Assembly (NCBI GenBank): GCA_002007465.1
Contig: LNAC01000275.1
Span: 2,059,819 to 2,123,818 of the forward strand
DNA: 64,000 bases
Direction of reading: 5' to 3'
From: Ailurus styani
Lineage: Eukaryota > Chordata > Mammalia > Carnivora > Ailuridae
The position numbers and the translations under genes were made by a program. How positions within the stretch are numbered: the stretch's first letter is position 1; each line of letters opens with the position of its first letter. Below are positions 55,201 through 63,439 of the stretch, piece after piece. Below the pieces are notes generated by a model that searched no databases, was not told the DNA's origin, and saw only the letters and a program-made list of their open reading frames with translations.

Positions 55201-57301
55201 CCTTCCTCTCTCCAGCTCAGCTCCCTTGTCTTGGGTCTTGGTCCTGGTTGGGCTAATGGAAAGGAATGGAGGTTGGCCCACGGTGTTGGGGTACAGACCC
55301 TCTAGAGATCGCCGCCTGAATTCACGTTTCTCCCCCGAAAGCCATTGACACAGAATGAAAGATGGGTGAAAAAGCCCATCCATGTGACTTTCTAAGAGGC
55401 TGGAGTGGGACATGGTGACATATCAGATTGCTGTCACAAGTCTCTGGCTGGTTCCAATGAGCTGTGTGGCCATGAGGACATCCCTTCCCCTTGCACAAGC
55501 TGCTTTCTGCTATGGTTCTCAGGCCAGTGTTTTGTGCGCTCAGCCTCACTCTGAGCATCCTCTCTACCTGTCTGTGCCCATCTGTGCCTGCAGACCCCCT
55601 GCCAGCAGGAACTGGACCAGGTCCTGGAGCGGATCTCCACCATGCACCTCCCGGATGAGCGGGGCCCTCTGGAGCACCTCTACTCCTTACACATCCCCAA
55701 CTGTGACAAGCACGGCCTGTATAACCTCAAACAGGTGAGAGGGGGTGTCCTTGGCCCCGAGCCCCAGCTGTGCTTTGCTCCTGCCCCACCCTGCCTGTCC
55801 TCCCCTGGGGTCTGAGAGCTGTGGGGGACTCATGATGGCAGCTGCCACGCCTGTCAGAGGCTGCCTCTTCTTACCCCGCTACCTGCCGTCAGCCCTTGGT
55901 GTCCAGGTTGGGCGGGTGCCCCTGGGAGAAGCGACGTGGGGCTACACTAATGCTTCTCAACGTTTTGTTGAGCCTTAGAATCGCCTGACAGTGATTCCTG
56001 GGCCTGACTGTTCCAGAAGGTTGGGTGGCAGCCAAGAATTTGCATTTCTAACAAACTTGTAGGGATTGCTGCTGATCTGTGGACCACACTTCCCGAATCG
56101 CTGATTTAAACCATTGACAAGTCACCTCTGCTGACCACCACCCGCCCCCCCGGGGTGCTCTCACGTCCCTACTGCCCTCAGCCCAGGGAGGCATCTTGCC
56201 CCTTGAAATATCAGTCTAGTGTTCAAAGCTGTTTGTACACATGCCCTCTAAGTGTAAGCTGACTACTGCATTTGGAGCTCCAAAGAAGCAATAGTGGTCT
56301 CTTCTAATGAAAAGCAGGCTGTGTCCTGTCCCTTACTGGCAACTGAAGGGATTTTCCATGGTAATTCATTAGTTTATGGTAAGAGCAGGGATCCTGGGAC
56401 AGGAACAGCTGGGTTCCACAGCTCAGCTATGCGTCTTACTAGCTGTGTGACATTGGGCAAGTTACTTAACCTATCTGTGCTCCCTTCTGATCATCTGTAA
56501 AGTGGTGGAGTAATGGTACCTGATCCACAAGGTGGCTGTGCAGATTAAATGGACGTATATGCTAGATAAGAACAGTAGGGGGCGCTGGCTGGCTCTGGGA
56601 AGAGCTTGCAACTCTTGCTCTCAGGGTTGTGAGTTTGGGTTCCACGTTGGGCATAGAGCAACATACATACATACATACACACACACACAAACAAACTTAA
56701 AAAACAGAAGCTAGAAGCTGAATGAGCAGCGTGTAGGTGGCTCCCATGCACAGCCCACACTAGGGCCTGTGCTGGTGTTGACTTCTAGCATTACAGGCGT
56801 TTTTCACTTCACACTATAAATAAACCCCGGTCTGCTGGGGCCCCACGGGACAGGACCTCCCTGCGGGTGGCATCCCCGGGCACCTTGCTAACTGGAGCAT
56901 GGTCCGTGGGCCTACAGCACCCGCGTCACGGTGGGACCTTGTTAGCCAAGCGGAGTTTCAGCCCTGCTCCAGACCTACTGAAGTCGAATCCGCATTTTAG
57001 CGAGATCCCTGGTGCACGGTCAAGGTTTCAAATCACCACCCTGCAGAGCTGCTCAGCAGACCTCTGGTTGAGTGATGGGAAGGAGTGCTGCAGGCTTCAG
57101 GGCCGGCCTCGACGTCCTTTTCTTCTCTCTCCCCAGTGCAAGATGTCTCTGAATGGGCAGCGTGGGGAGTGCTGGTGTGTGAACCCCAACACTGGGAAGC
57201 TGATCCAGGGAGCCCCTACTATCCGGGGGGACCCCGAGTGTCATCTCTTCTACAATGAGCAGCAGGAGGCCCGTGGGGTACACAGCCAGCGGATGCAGTA
57301 A
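34030..57301 (+). CDS. IGFBP2: Insulin-like growth factor binding protein 2 (join of exons 1-4, 5' incomplete)
   Basis: A secreted carrier protein that binds IGF-I and IGF-II (family preference for IGF-II), prolongs their half-life and limits receptor access. It also acts independently of IGF through integrins and proteoglycans. The coding sequence is exon 1 (to 34262), 54628-54857, 55594-55734 and 57137-57301. Phases are 1, 0, 0, with GT-AG at every junction and no internal stop: 255 codons visible. Order of domains: the IB domain with the family motif GCGCCSVC (exon 1), a variable linker with the heparin-binding PKKLRPP (exon 2), and a thyroglobulin type-1 domain with six Cys and CWCV (exons 3-4). 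An RGD motif is at 57224-57232. The linker block [17 protein letters not shown] and the C-terminus GVHSQRMQ identify IGFBP2 rather than IGFBP1 or 3-6. The start codon and signal peptide lie in the assembly gap. A convergent IGFBP5 end downstream supports the identification. Confidence 0.97.
34269..37100. other. GC-rich start of intron 1, repeat-free
   Basis: The CpG-rich character of exon 1 continues to about 35100, consistent with the 3' half of a promoter CpG island. No interspersed repeat is recognised until about 40 kb, which suggests regulatory constraint. G-rich runs include 36308-36323. Short open frames here have no domains. C-runs occur at 35501-35511. Confidence 0.5.
37165..37280 (+). 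promoter_or_regulatory. Intronic promoter-like element: GC box, TATA box, inverted repeat, GGGC repeats
   Basis: A GC box GGGCGG at 37171-37176 lies 34 bases upstream of TATAAAGG (37210-37217). The TATA box overlaps the left arm of an 8-base perfect inverted repeat, CTGCACAT (37203-37210) and ATGTGCAG (37228-37235), with a 17-base loop. Five GGGC-type repeats follow at 37257-37273. It could be an alternative IGFBP2 first-exon promoter, since shorter transcripts with alternative 5' ends are annotated for the human gene, or an enhancer. No in-frame start and donor could be shown. Confidence 0.35.
37421..37436. promoter_or_regulatory. Octamer (POU-type) motif pair
   Basis: TGCATAAATTTGCATA contains a perfect ATTTGCAT octamer at 37428-37435 and a neighbouring TGCATAAAT half in a near-palindromic arrangement. 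POU factors bind such sites. Whether it is used is unknown. Confidence 0.3.
37437..39964. other. Intron 1, repeat-poor
   Basis: No exon or confident interspersed repeat. A G-rich stretch at 39007-39026 could form a quadruplex. 39330-39390 may be a MIR trace. A (caa)n-like run occurs at about 38608-38633. Confidence 0.4.
39965..40115 (+). repeat. MIR SINE fragment
   Basis: 'cttggtgtgactccactctg'-like, 'ccccgggcctccgtttcctt' and 'atctgtaaatcagatattga' correspond to sense MIR. A (GT)n tract follows directly at 40119-40144. Confidence 0.5.
40119..40144. repeat. (GT)n microsatellite
   Basis: A GT run of about 13 units, followed by gcacgcacgtgagcgcacgc. Seen directly. Confidence 0.9.
40310..41027. 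other. Intron 1, nothing recognised
   Basis: No repeat or exon supported in this stretch. Confidence 0.4.
41042..41261 (-). mobile_element. Young CAN-SINE with internal 12-base duplication
   Basis: Antisense: poly(T), aaagattttatttattcatt, acaagtaggcagagaggcag, gcaggctccctgctgagcag, the tRNA-like region and the head cacccaggcgcccc. The 14-base duplication cagcctctcatttc is identical at 41028-41041 and 41262-41275. Inside, ggatgtgggcct occurs twice in tandem (about 41165-41188), an element-specific duplication. Confidence 0.95.
41276..42479. other. Intron 1, nothing recognised
   Basis: GC-rich intron with overlapping chance frames of 60-120 residues. No repeat family or exon is supported. 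Confidence 0.4.
42480..42620 (-). repeat. MIR SINE fragment
   Basis: 'ccccacttgacagatgaaga', 'aatcgaggctgcattctggt' and 'ggagtctgggtctccagatg' are an antisense MIR core. Confidence 0.5.
42621..44340. other. Intron 1, nothing recognised
   Basis: No exon or clear repeat. A T20 tract lies at about 43207-43226. Confidence 0.4.
44360..44479 (-). mobile_element. Old CAN-SINE
   Basis: Antisense: taatctctggatccaacgtg, gagctcaaactcatgactcc, gagattaagagtcgagcagt, then gactgagccggccagatgcccc. The imperfect target repeats agagaagcattt (44329-44340) and agagaggcatttt (44480-44492) mark the ends. It lacks the CT-rich body. Confidence 0.75.
44493..45064. other. Intron 1, nothing recognised
   Basis: No exon or clear repeat recognised. 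Confidence 0.4.
45065..45420 (+). repeat. L2 LINE fragment
   Basis: 'cctgaaagtcttgagtggct', 'ctacccaggattgctcctct' and 'ttcagtttaaggctcttatc' correspond to the L2 segment containing 'aaacccttcaatggcttccc ... agagtaaaagcc'. The downstream part is diverged. Confidence 0.45.
45632..45747 (+). mobile_element. CAN-SINE, sense, no CT-rich body
   Basis: 'gcgcccgccagcttggcgga', 'gcgtgcagctcttgatctcg' and 'ggattgtgggttcgagcccc' form the tRNA-Lys-derived head with an intact B-box (ggttcgagccc). Then atagagatttcggattactt and aaaaatagaatctttaaaaa make up the 3' part. It looks like a tRNA gene fragment but is a SINE. Confidence 0.85.
45846..45876 (-). mobile_element. CAN-SINE head remnant
   Basis: Only the antisense head survives (ctttaaccgatggagccacc, caggcatctc), followed on the plus strand by an A-run. 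It is a partial copy. Confidence 0.55.
46130..46270 (-). repeat. Old L1 fragment
   Basis: 'ttgtattattccactgtatt' and 'aatgctgtaatgcacattgt' resemble antisense L1 3' UTR sequence (tattccattgtatggata ... aatgctgctatgaacatt). Confidence 0.4.
46271..46955. other. Intron 1, nothing recognised
   Basis: No exon or clear repeat recognised. Confidence 0.4.
46960..47090. mobile_element. MER5-type hAT fragment
   Basis: 'ttgttaaaaatacagaaccc' and 'tggaccatttgtagcaagct'-like blocks, then ccgatgatttctgatgaaca, follow MER5A order (ttgttagaaatgcagaatct ... aacaagccctccaggtgattctgatg). Confidence 0.45.
47190..47288 (-). mobile_element. Old CAN-SINE
   Basis: Antisense: taagtaatctctacatccaa, catggggcttgaactcatgc, cccagagatcaagacgtgtt and accaactgaaccagccagtc. 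The CT-rich body is missing and the sequence is diverged. Confidence 0.75.
47349..47369. repeat. Poly(C) tract
   Basis: 21 consecutive C residues, seen directly. It is a likely sequencing or assembly length uncertainty. Confidence 0.9.
47370..48729. other. Intron 1, nothing recognised
   Basis: GC-rich with overlapping chance frames of up to 164 residues (47760-48254). None shows a domain, and both strands are open at once, which argues for composition rather than coding. Confidence 0.4.
48730..48880 (-). repeat. MIR SINE fragment
   Basis: 'attcacatttttcacgctgg', 'gagctcagaaaggttagagg' and 'tgatgtcacgggtgaag'-like blocks are in antisense MIR order. Confidence 0.45.
48881..49831. other. Intron 1, nothing recognised
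   Basis: No exon or confident repeat. Confidence 0.4.
49832..50024 (-). mobile_element. Young CAN-SINE
   Basis: Antisense: poly(T), aaagattttatttatttatt, gcaagtaggcagagaggcag, gcaggctccctgctgagcag, gaccctgagatcatgacctg and the head cacccaggcgccc. The target duplication was not clearly resolved by eye. Confidence 0.92.
50025..50639. other. Intron 1, nothing recognised
   Basis: No exon or confident repeat. Confidence 0.4.
50640..50850 (-). repeat. MIR SINE
   Basis: 'ctactgtgtgcctggccctg', 'gatttatagatgagcagtgg', 'aagcacagagagcttaagta' and 'gcacagctaagtggagatct' are a well-ordered antisense MIR. Confidence 0.65.
50851..52849. other. Intron 1, nothing recognised
   Basis: No exon or confident repeat. 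A 203-residue plus-strand frame at 52321-52932 is serine/leucine-rich, overlaps open minus-strand frames and runs into a MIR, so it is treated as chance. Confidence 0.4.
52850..53045 (-). repeat. MIR SINE
   Basis: 'cttatcttaactgctttacc', 'gaagtagctgttatgatctg', 'gtgacaaagtggagaggttc' and 'gagctggggtttaaccccgg' fit antisense MIR. Confidence 0.55.
53046..54627. other. End of intron 1, nothing recognised
   Basis: GC-rich intronic DNA leading to the exon 2 acceptor (ccttcctctctctgcag). No further exon is supported. Confidence 0.45.
54628..54857 (+). CDS. IGFBP2: IGFBP2 exon 2
   Basis: 230 bases encode the variable central linker, completing a split Asp codon and ending exactly after AGG (Arg). 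It reads [16 protein letters not shown], then a glycine-rich [34 protein letters not shown], and the basic heparin-binding/NLS-like PKKLRPP (codons 54828-54848). There are no cysteines, as expected for the linker. The acceptor is tctctgcag and the donor gtcaga at 54858-54863. Confidence 0.97.
54858..55593 (+). other. IGFBP2: IGFBP2 intron 2
   Basis: 736 bases from gtcaga to tgcctgcag. No repeat family or extra exon is recognised. Confidence 0.95.
55594..55734 (+). CDS. IGFBP2: IGFBP2 exon 3
   Basis: 141 bases (47 codons, phase 0 at both ends) begin with [16 protein letters not shown] and end with HGLYNLKQ. This is the first half of the thyroglobulin type-1 domain, with two of its six cysteines. 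The residue after ISTM is His, where I recall Arg in human. The donor is gtgaga at 55735-55740. Confidence 0.97.
55955..56110 (-). mobile_element. MER5-type hAT element
   Basis: 'taatgcttctcaacgttttg', 'ttagaatcgcctgacagtga', 'agaatttgcatttctaacaa' and 'gatctgtggaccacacttcc' read as an antisense MER5A-like element. Confidence 0.6.
56385..56570 (+). repeat. MIR SINE
   Basis: A very clear sense MIR: 'cttactagctgtgtgacatt', 'gggcaagttacttaacctat', 'ctgatcatctgtaaagtggt' and 'gcagattaaatggacgtata'. It lies inside IGFBP2 intron 3. Confidence 0.8.
56572..56703 (+). mobile_element. Old CAN-SINE with (cata)n/(ca)n tail
   Basis: 'ggggcgctggctggctctgg', 'gaagagcttgcaactcttgc' and 'tctcagggttgtgagtttgg' form the tRNA-like head, followed by catacatacatacacacacacac and aaacaaacttaaaaaaca. 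It sits directly after the MIR. Confidence 0.75.
56940..57060 (+). mobile_element. MER5A-type hAT fragment
   Basis: 'ccagacctactgaagtcgaa', 'tccgcattttagcgagatcc' and 'ctggtgcacggtcaaggttt' match MER5A (cagacctactgaatcagaatctgcattttaacaagatcc) ending 76 bases before exon 4. Confidence 0.65.
57137..57301 (+). CDS. IGFBP2: IGFBP2 exon 4 (terminal coding exon)
   Basis: 54 codons plus TAA (57299-57301). It holds the last four cysteines of the thyroglobulin type-1 domain (CKMS, ECWCV, ECHLF), the CWCV signature, and the RGD integrin-binding motif at 57224-57232. The C-terminus is GVHSQRMQ. The acceptor is ctccccag. The long minus-strand frame across this exon (57053-57760) is a shadow. Confidence 0.97.
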   Translation, partial: CKMSLNGQRGECWCVNPNTGKLIQGAPTIRGDPECHLFYNEQQEARGVHSQRMQ

Positions 57302-57655
57302 CCCCCAGCCAGCCGGTGCCGGGCACCCCCCGCCCCCACCCCCTCTCCAAACACTGGCGGAGAGAGGAGAGCCTTGCCTGGTGGGTGGGAGGGTTTTCCA
57401 GGAGTGTCGACACGTGTATTTATATTTGGAAAGAGACCAGCACCGAGCTCGGCACACCCCCGCATGCCTCTCCCCAGCGGGAGCTGTCTGCGCCCTCCCC
57501 TTCTCCTGTCCCTGCTGGGTAGGAAGGGTGCTTGCAGTGGCCGAGCTGGGGGAAAGGCTTGGGAGGGGGGGGAAAGAAATTTTTATTTTTGAACCCCCGT
57601 GTTTCTTTTGCTTAAGATTAAAGGAAGGAAGAATAAAGCGTGTGTCTTTTGCTTG
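57302..57655 (+). terminator. IGFBP2: IGFBP2 3' UTR and polyadenylation site
   Basis: The short 3' UTR contains a canonical AATAAA at 57632-57637 in the context gaagaataaagcgtgtgtct. GT-rich sequence follows (gtgtgtcttttgcttgagtc). Cleavage is expected at about 57650-57660. An attaaa variant lies just upstream (about 57618-57623). Confidence 0.85.
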
Positions 57656-58734
57656 AGTCTTTGGGGCTTCCCTGGGAAAGAGGTCCCGGGGCCTGCCCGT
57701 CCCGTCTGTCCAGCTCTGTCCCTGACTCCTGGGAACAGGGCCTGGGAAGGGGACAGGCACGGCTTTGGTTGGGTTGGGAATGAGAAGGATGGGTCAGGAG
57801 GAAGGGAAATGGCCTCCTTCAAGTGGCCTTGGCCTAGGGGAACGTAAAGCCCCCGGTCCAGGTGGAATCCTCCAGTAAAACCACAGGAATCCGCCGTCTC
57901 CCCCTGGGCTCCCAGCTGAACGAAGCTCCAGCAGAATGAAGCTCGGGCCCCCTGCCTGCCCCTGGGTGGGCAGTGAGGGAGGAGGGGTGAAGCGAGTGCC
58001 TTTCTCCCAAGTTCAGGTGGATCGCAGAGGGAGACAGAACAGGGAAACACTGGAGGCATCTGGCCTGTAAAAGGAGAGCTCCCTTCTGTGCCAGGGTGAG
58101 GGGGAGACAGTCCCCAGGTCCTCAAGGAAAGGGAGCAGGGTTGGTGTGCTCCAGCGTGTTCATCAAAGTGTTGCCACGGAGAATTCAGGAGCTGTTCTCC
58201 AAGAGGCCCAAGTAACTGGCTTCTCGAGTAACGATGTTAACAAAGACAGGGACTTTGCAGATGCAGACCCTATTTCCGAAGCAAAATTCTACGTTAGAGC
58301 TCTACCCACTGTGTTCTGGGGGTCCCTAACCCCTGGCGAATTGCAAGGGGCTCCCTGACTTTGCAGTGGGCCTCCAGGAAAGGGAAAGGAATGCTCCGCT
58401 CCCTCCCCTCTCTAGCTCAGGGCACGGAGCCCCCACCTTTTACCCTTAGCCCCTCTTCTGTGTCTGGACTCTGACCCTTTCCTGCCATGGAGGTGAAGGG
58501 AGGTGGTTTTGTCCCACCCATATCCCTCCTGACCTTTTAGCAAGAGGTCCTGACATTCTCAGGAGAGGCAGAGGGACACTTGGGGTCCTCACGGGGGGTG
58601 GTGATGGGTCAGTGGGGGATTGAGCTTCGCCCCTTAGAAGAAAACCAGGTCCCCTGAAGCAGACCTACCCTATCAGAGTGCTCTAGGTTGCACAAGCCAA
58701 GGCCAAAGCCAGCAAGCCGTTTGGTCATTTAGCC
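57656..58734. other. IGFBP2-IGFBP5 intergenic DNA
   Basis: GC-rich DNA between the two convergent genes with no gene or repeat I can support. Frames of up to 180 residues on the minus strand cross the IGFBP2 3' end and are chance. Confidence 0.5.
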
Positions 58735-58890
58735 ATTTGGTCTGCTGCTCTGGAAGTGAGTTAATTCAGTTAGTCCTCATGAATCCATAAATGAGGCCCT
58801 ATTAGCTCTACTTTATAGATGAAGAAAAAAAATCCCCAGAGGTGCCCAACGTCCATGGCCCAGGCTGGGGCCCCTAACTCCAGAGTGTGG
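58735..58890 (-). repeat. MIR SINE
   Basis: 'agttagtcctcatgaatcca', 'tttatagatgaagaaaaaaa', 'atccccagaggtgcccaacg' and 'aactccagagtgtgggtgct' are antisense MIR. Confidence 0.55.
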
Positions 58891-59119
58891 GTGCTGCTCA
58901 GCCCTGAGTTGTGCAGAACCTGGCGGAAGCTTCCTGGCAGAACCAGGGCGGGCTTCCTGGAGAGAGCTGGGGCACTCTGGCCGTGGGCTGGATCTGTGTC
59001 CTGTGGGCCAGCCATCCTTCCCTGGGGTCTGATTCGGTTTCACCCGCGGATAAGGGTGTCCTGCCACCCCTCTCCATGCCCCTCAGCTGCAGTCCGGAGC
59101 TGGTGGCTGCTGTCCCGAG

Positions 59120-59325
59120 ATGGGGCAGCGTTTCTCAAACTCGGCTAAATTGGACTCGACTGGGGCACTTAAAATACTCATGTCAGTGCCCCACCGTCGG
59201 ACACTCTGGTTTCATGGGTGTGGAGTGGAGCCCAGGTATGTTTTTTTGTTTGTTCATTTGTTAGGTTTCAGGTTCCCAGGGGATTCTCATGCAGAGCTGG
59301 GCAAGAAGAAATGCTAGAGTCAGGA
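59120..59325 (+). mobile_element. MER5A-type hAT element
   Basis: It begins near 'gcagcgtttctcaaactcgg' and continues 'ctggggcacttaaaatactc', 'ggggattctcatgcagagct'. The order matches MER5A. Confidence 0.6.
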
Positions 59326-59505
59326 TACCTGGGTTTGAATCCTGTCCCACGCTGGGTTATTGCCCAGGAGCTATATCACTCGCCTTATCTGAGACTCAGT
59401 TTTCCTCATCTGTCTAATGGGCATGATCTCAGCCTCAAATAGCAGGGTGATATCAATGTGAGACCGTGGTTGTGGATGTGCTTTGAAAACTAGAGGACCT
59501 TATAA
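59326..59505 (+). repeat. MIR SINE
   Basis: 'ggatacctgggtttgaatcc', 'tgagactcagttttcctcat' and 'ctgtctaatgggcatgatct' are a sense MIR directly after the MER5 copy. Confidence 0.7.
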
Positions 59506-59954
59506 AATGGGAGGGATTATCACTGGGCCATTGCCGGAAGCACCACGCCAGCCCCCATGCCCCAAGGTTGCTGACTCAGGTCATCTCTGTAACATTTTTG
59601 CAGAGGGCTTCTGAGCACATCACAGCCTCCCTGCCCGTTTCCATGTCACTTGCCCACAGCCTCCCTGTCCTCTAAACCCTGTGAAAAGGAGGATTTTGTG
59701 GGTGTGCGAGCAGCATCTCTGCTGTGGTCCTAGCTGCAGGAACCCCACTGGCTGATGGATAGTATGCCCTAGAAACCTTTGCTGAGGGAAAATATCATTG
59801 CATCCAAGTAGGAAGGTGGCTGGGCAGGGATCTTGAGGATGTCAAGCCCGCTGGGGCCTTCCCGAGCTGCCCGGCTCCTGACGCACACTGGGGCTATACT
59901 GCCACCGTGGGGCAGCATAGGAAACTGCAGCTGACTTGATGTTGGACCTCAGAG
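59506..59954. other. Intergenic DNA, nothing recognised
   Basis: About 450 bases without a gene or clear repeat. Confidence 0.45.
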
Positions 59955-60180
59955 GGTCATTTTGCTTAAGCGGTGGTCCCAGGAGTCCCATTGTGGGTGC
60001 TTGTTAAACTTGCAGAAGCAGGGGACCCGTCGTCGCAGACTGCCTGAGCTAGAAGCTCGGCAAGACATCTGGGAATCTGCATCGAAGCATGCCCTCTGGG
60101 CAATTCTAATGCGTGGAATCACCCAATTTCTCAGTGACCCAATTTGTAGAATTCAGGGCAACTTCAGAGCCCCTTGTTCA
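59955..60180 (+). mobile_element. MER5A-type hAT fragment
   Basis: 'gtgcttgttaaacttgcaga', 'catctgggaatctgcatcga' and 'gcccctgggcaattctaatg'-like blocks follow MER5A order. Confidence 0.5.
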
Positions 60181-60374
60181 GAAATTATTAAGAATTTCAA
60201 GACAGCGACAGCAGAGCATCGAGCCAAGCACAGGCCCTGCGTGACCGCATGGGCTGTGTGCCTGGGAAGCCGGCCCTGTTCTTAAGCCCTCTGAATCTGG
60301 AGGGCCACCGCTTGCAGTGACCACAGGGGTCGGATTCATCTTGAATAATGGCCCCAGCAGTAGGTGAGAACATG

Positions 60375-60550
60375 TGCCTGGAAGTGGGGCAGTCTTTGAA
60401 CAGAATGTGGACTCTACTACTTACGACTTATATGACTTTGGGCACATTCCTAACCTCTGAGCCTTGTTTACTTCATCTTTTAAGTATTGGGATAATTTCT
60501 ACTTCGAAGACTTGCTTTGAGAATATAAAGTCACTTCTGTGATACAGTAA
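60375..60550 (+). repeat. MIR SINE
   Basis: 'tacttacgacttatatgact', 'ttgggcacattcctaacctc', 'tgagccttgtttacttcatc' and 'gagaatataaagtcacttct' are a sense MIR. Confidence 0.65.
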
Positions 60551-61530
60551 GTGCTGCCTCAGTGGAGTTAGTCCTGCATCCCAGGCTCCGTGTTCGGGTT
60601 TTGGGATGTGAAGATGAAGTAGACTTGGTCCCCGTCCTGAAGGGCTGACACTGTGGTGGACAGAAACAGCCACGGAAGTCCTCCCTGACCAGGGGACGGA
60701 GGTGTGCCCAGGTGCCCTTAGGAGGAATATCTGCACAGATATTGTCCCATAGAGGGTGCAAAGACAGTTGTAGGGAGGAAGCAGGAATACAGGGGAAGGT
60801 TGGGGGCTGTGTGTGTGTGGGAAGGTGGGGTTCAGGCAGACAGAGCATGAGCTGCACGTGGGCTTGAGGCTCCCTGTGATAGACAGAGGGTGTGGGTAGG
60901 GTGGCAGCTGGAGAAGAGGCCAGAGGAGAGCTCATCAGGAAGGATTTGGGGGGACTTGCTGAGGGATTTCAGCTTTGGAGTGAAAGGAAAGCATTAAAGC
61001 AGAGGATGGGCTGACTGGATCTGTGTTAGAAAGTGAACCCCTACTATGATATCTGGCAAGGAGGTCCTGGCAGGAAGGAATGGCAGTGATCCAGGTGAGA
61101 AGGGAGGGTGGTTTGGTCTAGGCAGGGGAAGTGGGGAGCAAGGTCAGATGGGAGAGTTTTCAATGAGGTAGCTGATTCCTGGGACCTGGGGACTTGTTGG
61201 ACGTAGGAGGTAAACGAGGAGTCAGCAATGGCACTAGGGGTCAGGCTACAGCAGCTGGATGGATGCTGGTACCATTCTTTGGGATCGCAACCAGAAGGGG
61301 AGGAGGGATATGGGAAGAGAAGAGGGGAGAGTTGAGGAGGAAAAGTGATGAGTTCAAATGTTGTTCTTGTTTTTGAACTTGTAATTTGTAAGGTGTAGGA
61401 TAAAATAAGATAGGCAGGGTACCTGGCCTACAGGATGAATTCAGTTTTGGGCACACTGAACTGGAGTTGCCTGGAGGGACACTGGGTGGAGAAGATGCAC
61501 TTGACTTTCCCATCACCCTCATGCTGACAT
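60551..61530 (-). repeat. Long L2 LINE fragment, antisense
   Basis: The order 'gatgaagtagacttggtccc' / 'cgtcctgaagggctgacact', 'tggaagtcctccctgacc'-like, 'gaatggcagtgatccaggtg', 'ggatgctggtaccattcttt' and 'gatgaattcagttttgggca' is the reverse complement of L2 from its 3' UTR into ORF2, spread over about 1 kb. It explains the many frames in this stretch. Confidence 0.5.
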
Positions 61531-63439
61531 CCAGGTTCATGAACAAGACCCATTGGTTCTATCCACAAGATGCTGTTCTCATGTACCCCCTTCACCCCTT
61601 TCTCTGTCACCCACACAGCAGGAGAGGGGAGTTGTTGGAGAAGGGCAGGAGGAGCAGGTGGGAAGGGCTGCCCTTTGGAAATAGGAAGACAGGTTCTGGA
61701 GAGGGGAACAGGGCCGTGCTTTCTGGCTCACTCCACAGGGATTTGGATGGGAAGGTAGGATATTGTCACATTCTCACTTGCTTTTCTCTGATTGGGAGAA
61801 GGCAGTATGGGGAGAAGCATGAGAGGGTGTCGTAGACATGAGGGGATGTGGGAACGAGGCAACTCTAGCAGGTTCCCCAGGCAGGATTTGGAGCTGGAGG
61901 GTTCCGTGATGGTGTCAGCCTGCACCGTGGTGGGATTTTCTCCATCAGCGCTCAGCAGGGCTGCACGTGAGTGCCAGTGTTGGCTGGTGAGGCTTCTCTG
62001 GAGCTGAGGTGTGGCAGGGCGGGAGAGAGCCAGGCAGGTGGTGGTAACCGTGGAGCCCTGGGTCTCATCTCCTTAGGGAAGGAGGCAAAACCAAATAGGC
62101 TCACAGGTTGGAAAATAGAATGGGGAGACCAAAGACGCATTCTCCATCAGTAAAATGCTGACATTGCAGCGCCCGTCTGGTTTCTTGCCATAACATAGAC
62201 CATGATCAGAGTGGGAGAGTGGGGTGCTCAGACTCTCTGTGGGGAGCCCTGAGGCTCAGCGTGTGGCTTCTGAGCTATGAGTGGATGGAGGCGAGACTGG
62301 TAAAGTCAAGAGTGTAATGAGCGGGGTCTCTGGAACTTGGCCTTGGACCAGCTTGGCATGCTGAGGAGAGAGCGGGTGGCATATGACCAGGCTGCAGGTG
62401 CCAGCCCAGTCCTCCTGGGTCACCAAGACCCCATGAGCGTCTGATCACTGGGGTGCTGTGAGGGTTGTTTGATGACCCCTGAGTTGTGTGGGGTAGGGCA
62501 GGGGGCGGGGAGCAGCCAGGAGCAGGAATCCTAAATGCCCTCGTGGGTGAGCAGGGAGTTCACAGGCTGTCAGGGCAGAGAGGAGACCTAAGGGCAGCAG
62601 AGGAACATGGTAGAGTGGGCCTGGCTGAGGGGGTTCCTCAGGGAGGAGCAGTGCGGAGAAGACGCCTGGTTCACCCCCATCCCCCCTCCCACCCCAGCGG
62701 CATGTGGGTGACAGTAGGGTGAGCTGCCCGATGGGGAGGCCAGGGGACAGTGCGTGCCGGGGCAGGCAGTGCCAGGTGGCTGGACCAGCATAGCCTTCCT
62801 GAACGCTGCTCTTCCTGAGTCCCCGCAACAAACCCCCCTGTAAAGGGAAGTGGGAAGACTCCGCATCCTTCTCTGTACCTCCTAGGGCAGCGAGGCTGAG
62901 GCAAGGTCGGGGGCCCCGCTCTGTCTTTGCCTTTACTGCTGGGCGCCGGCTGAATGACTGTGCGGCTGGAGGGTCTCAGGGAAGAGAGTTTCGGTGAACG
63001 CTCAGAAGGACGCATGCCCAGCGACGGGCCAACACCTTGCCAGGCTGAGACGCTCCCAATTCCTCCACTGGCCACATGCCTCGGATGGGGCTGCGTACCG
63101 GGGTTTGGGCTGGGCAGAATGGGGATGCCACCAACTCTGTCTCGGTGCTGGGCCCGAGGACCGGGAGGCCCTGTGGGGTGCTGTCGGGGGGAGGCATAAA
63201 GGGCAGTGTGCTGCTGTGTGCCCCACACATGAAGGGGGCACGTGGAGATTGGAAAGAAGGCGCCCAGGGGTAAGGAAAGGCAGACGTAGGACAACGGCCG
63301 GGAGGTGAAAGTCAGAGTCACTAAACGTTTTAGAGCTTCCTTCCTCCGGGCAGAGACAGCAGGGGGCTGGGTAGGAGCGGCAGCTAGGATTCCCATTGGC
63401 CAGGTGTTCCCAGGAGTTAAGAGCTTAGGAGGCACTAGA
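61531..63439. other. IGFBP2-IGFBP5 intergenic DNA, nothing recognised
   Basis: GC-rich from about 62380 to 63260 with overlapping frames on both strands, including a 261-residue minus-strand one (62671-63456) that is proline/serine-rich and has no domain. No splice, repeat or RNA gene signal is supported. Confidence 0.45.

Larger units (their letters stand above)
55735..57136 (+). other. IGFBP2: IGFBP2 intron 3
   Basis: 1402 bases from gtgaga to ctccccag. It contains two MER5-type fragments, a MIR and an old CAN-SINE (listed separately). Confidence 0.95.

Noticed and set aside
57053..57760. A 235-residue minus-strand open frame
   Set aside because: It is antisense to IGFBP2 exon 4 and its 3' UTR; GC-rich coding sequence often leaves the opposite strand open.
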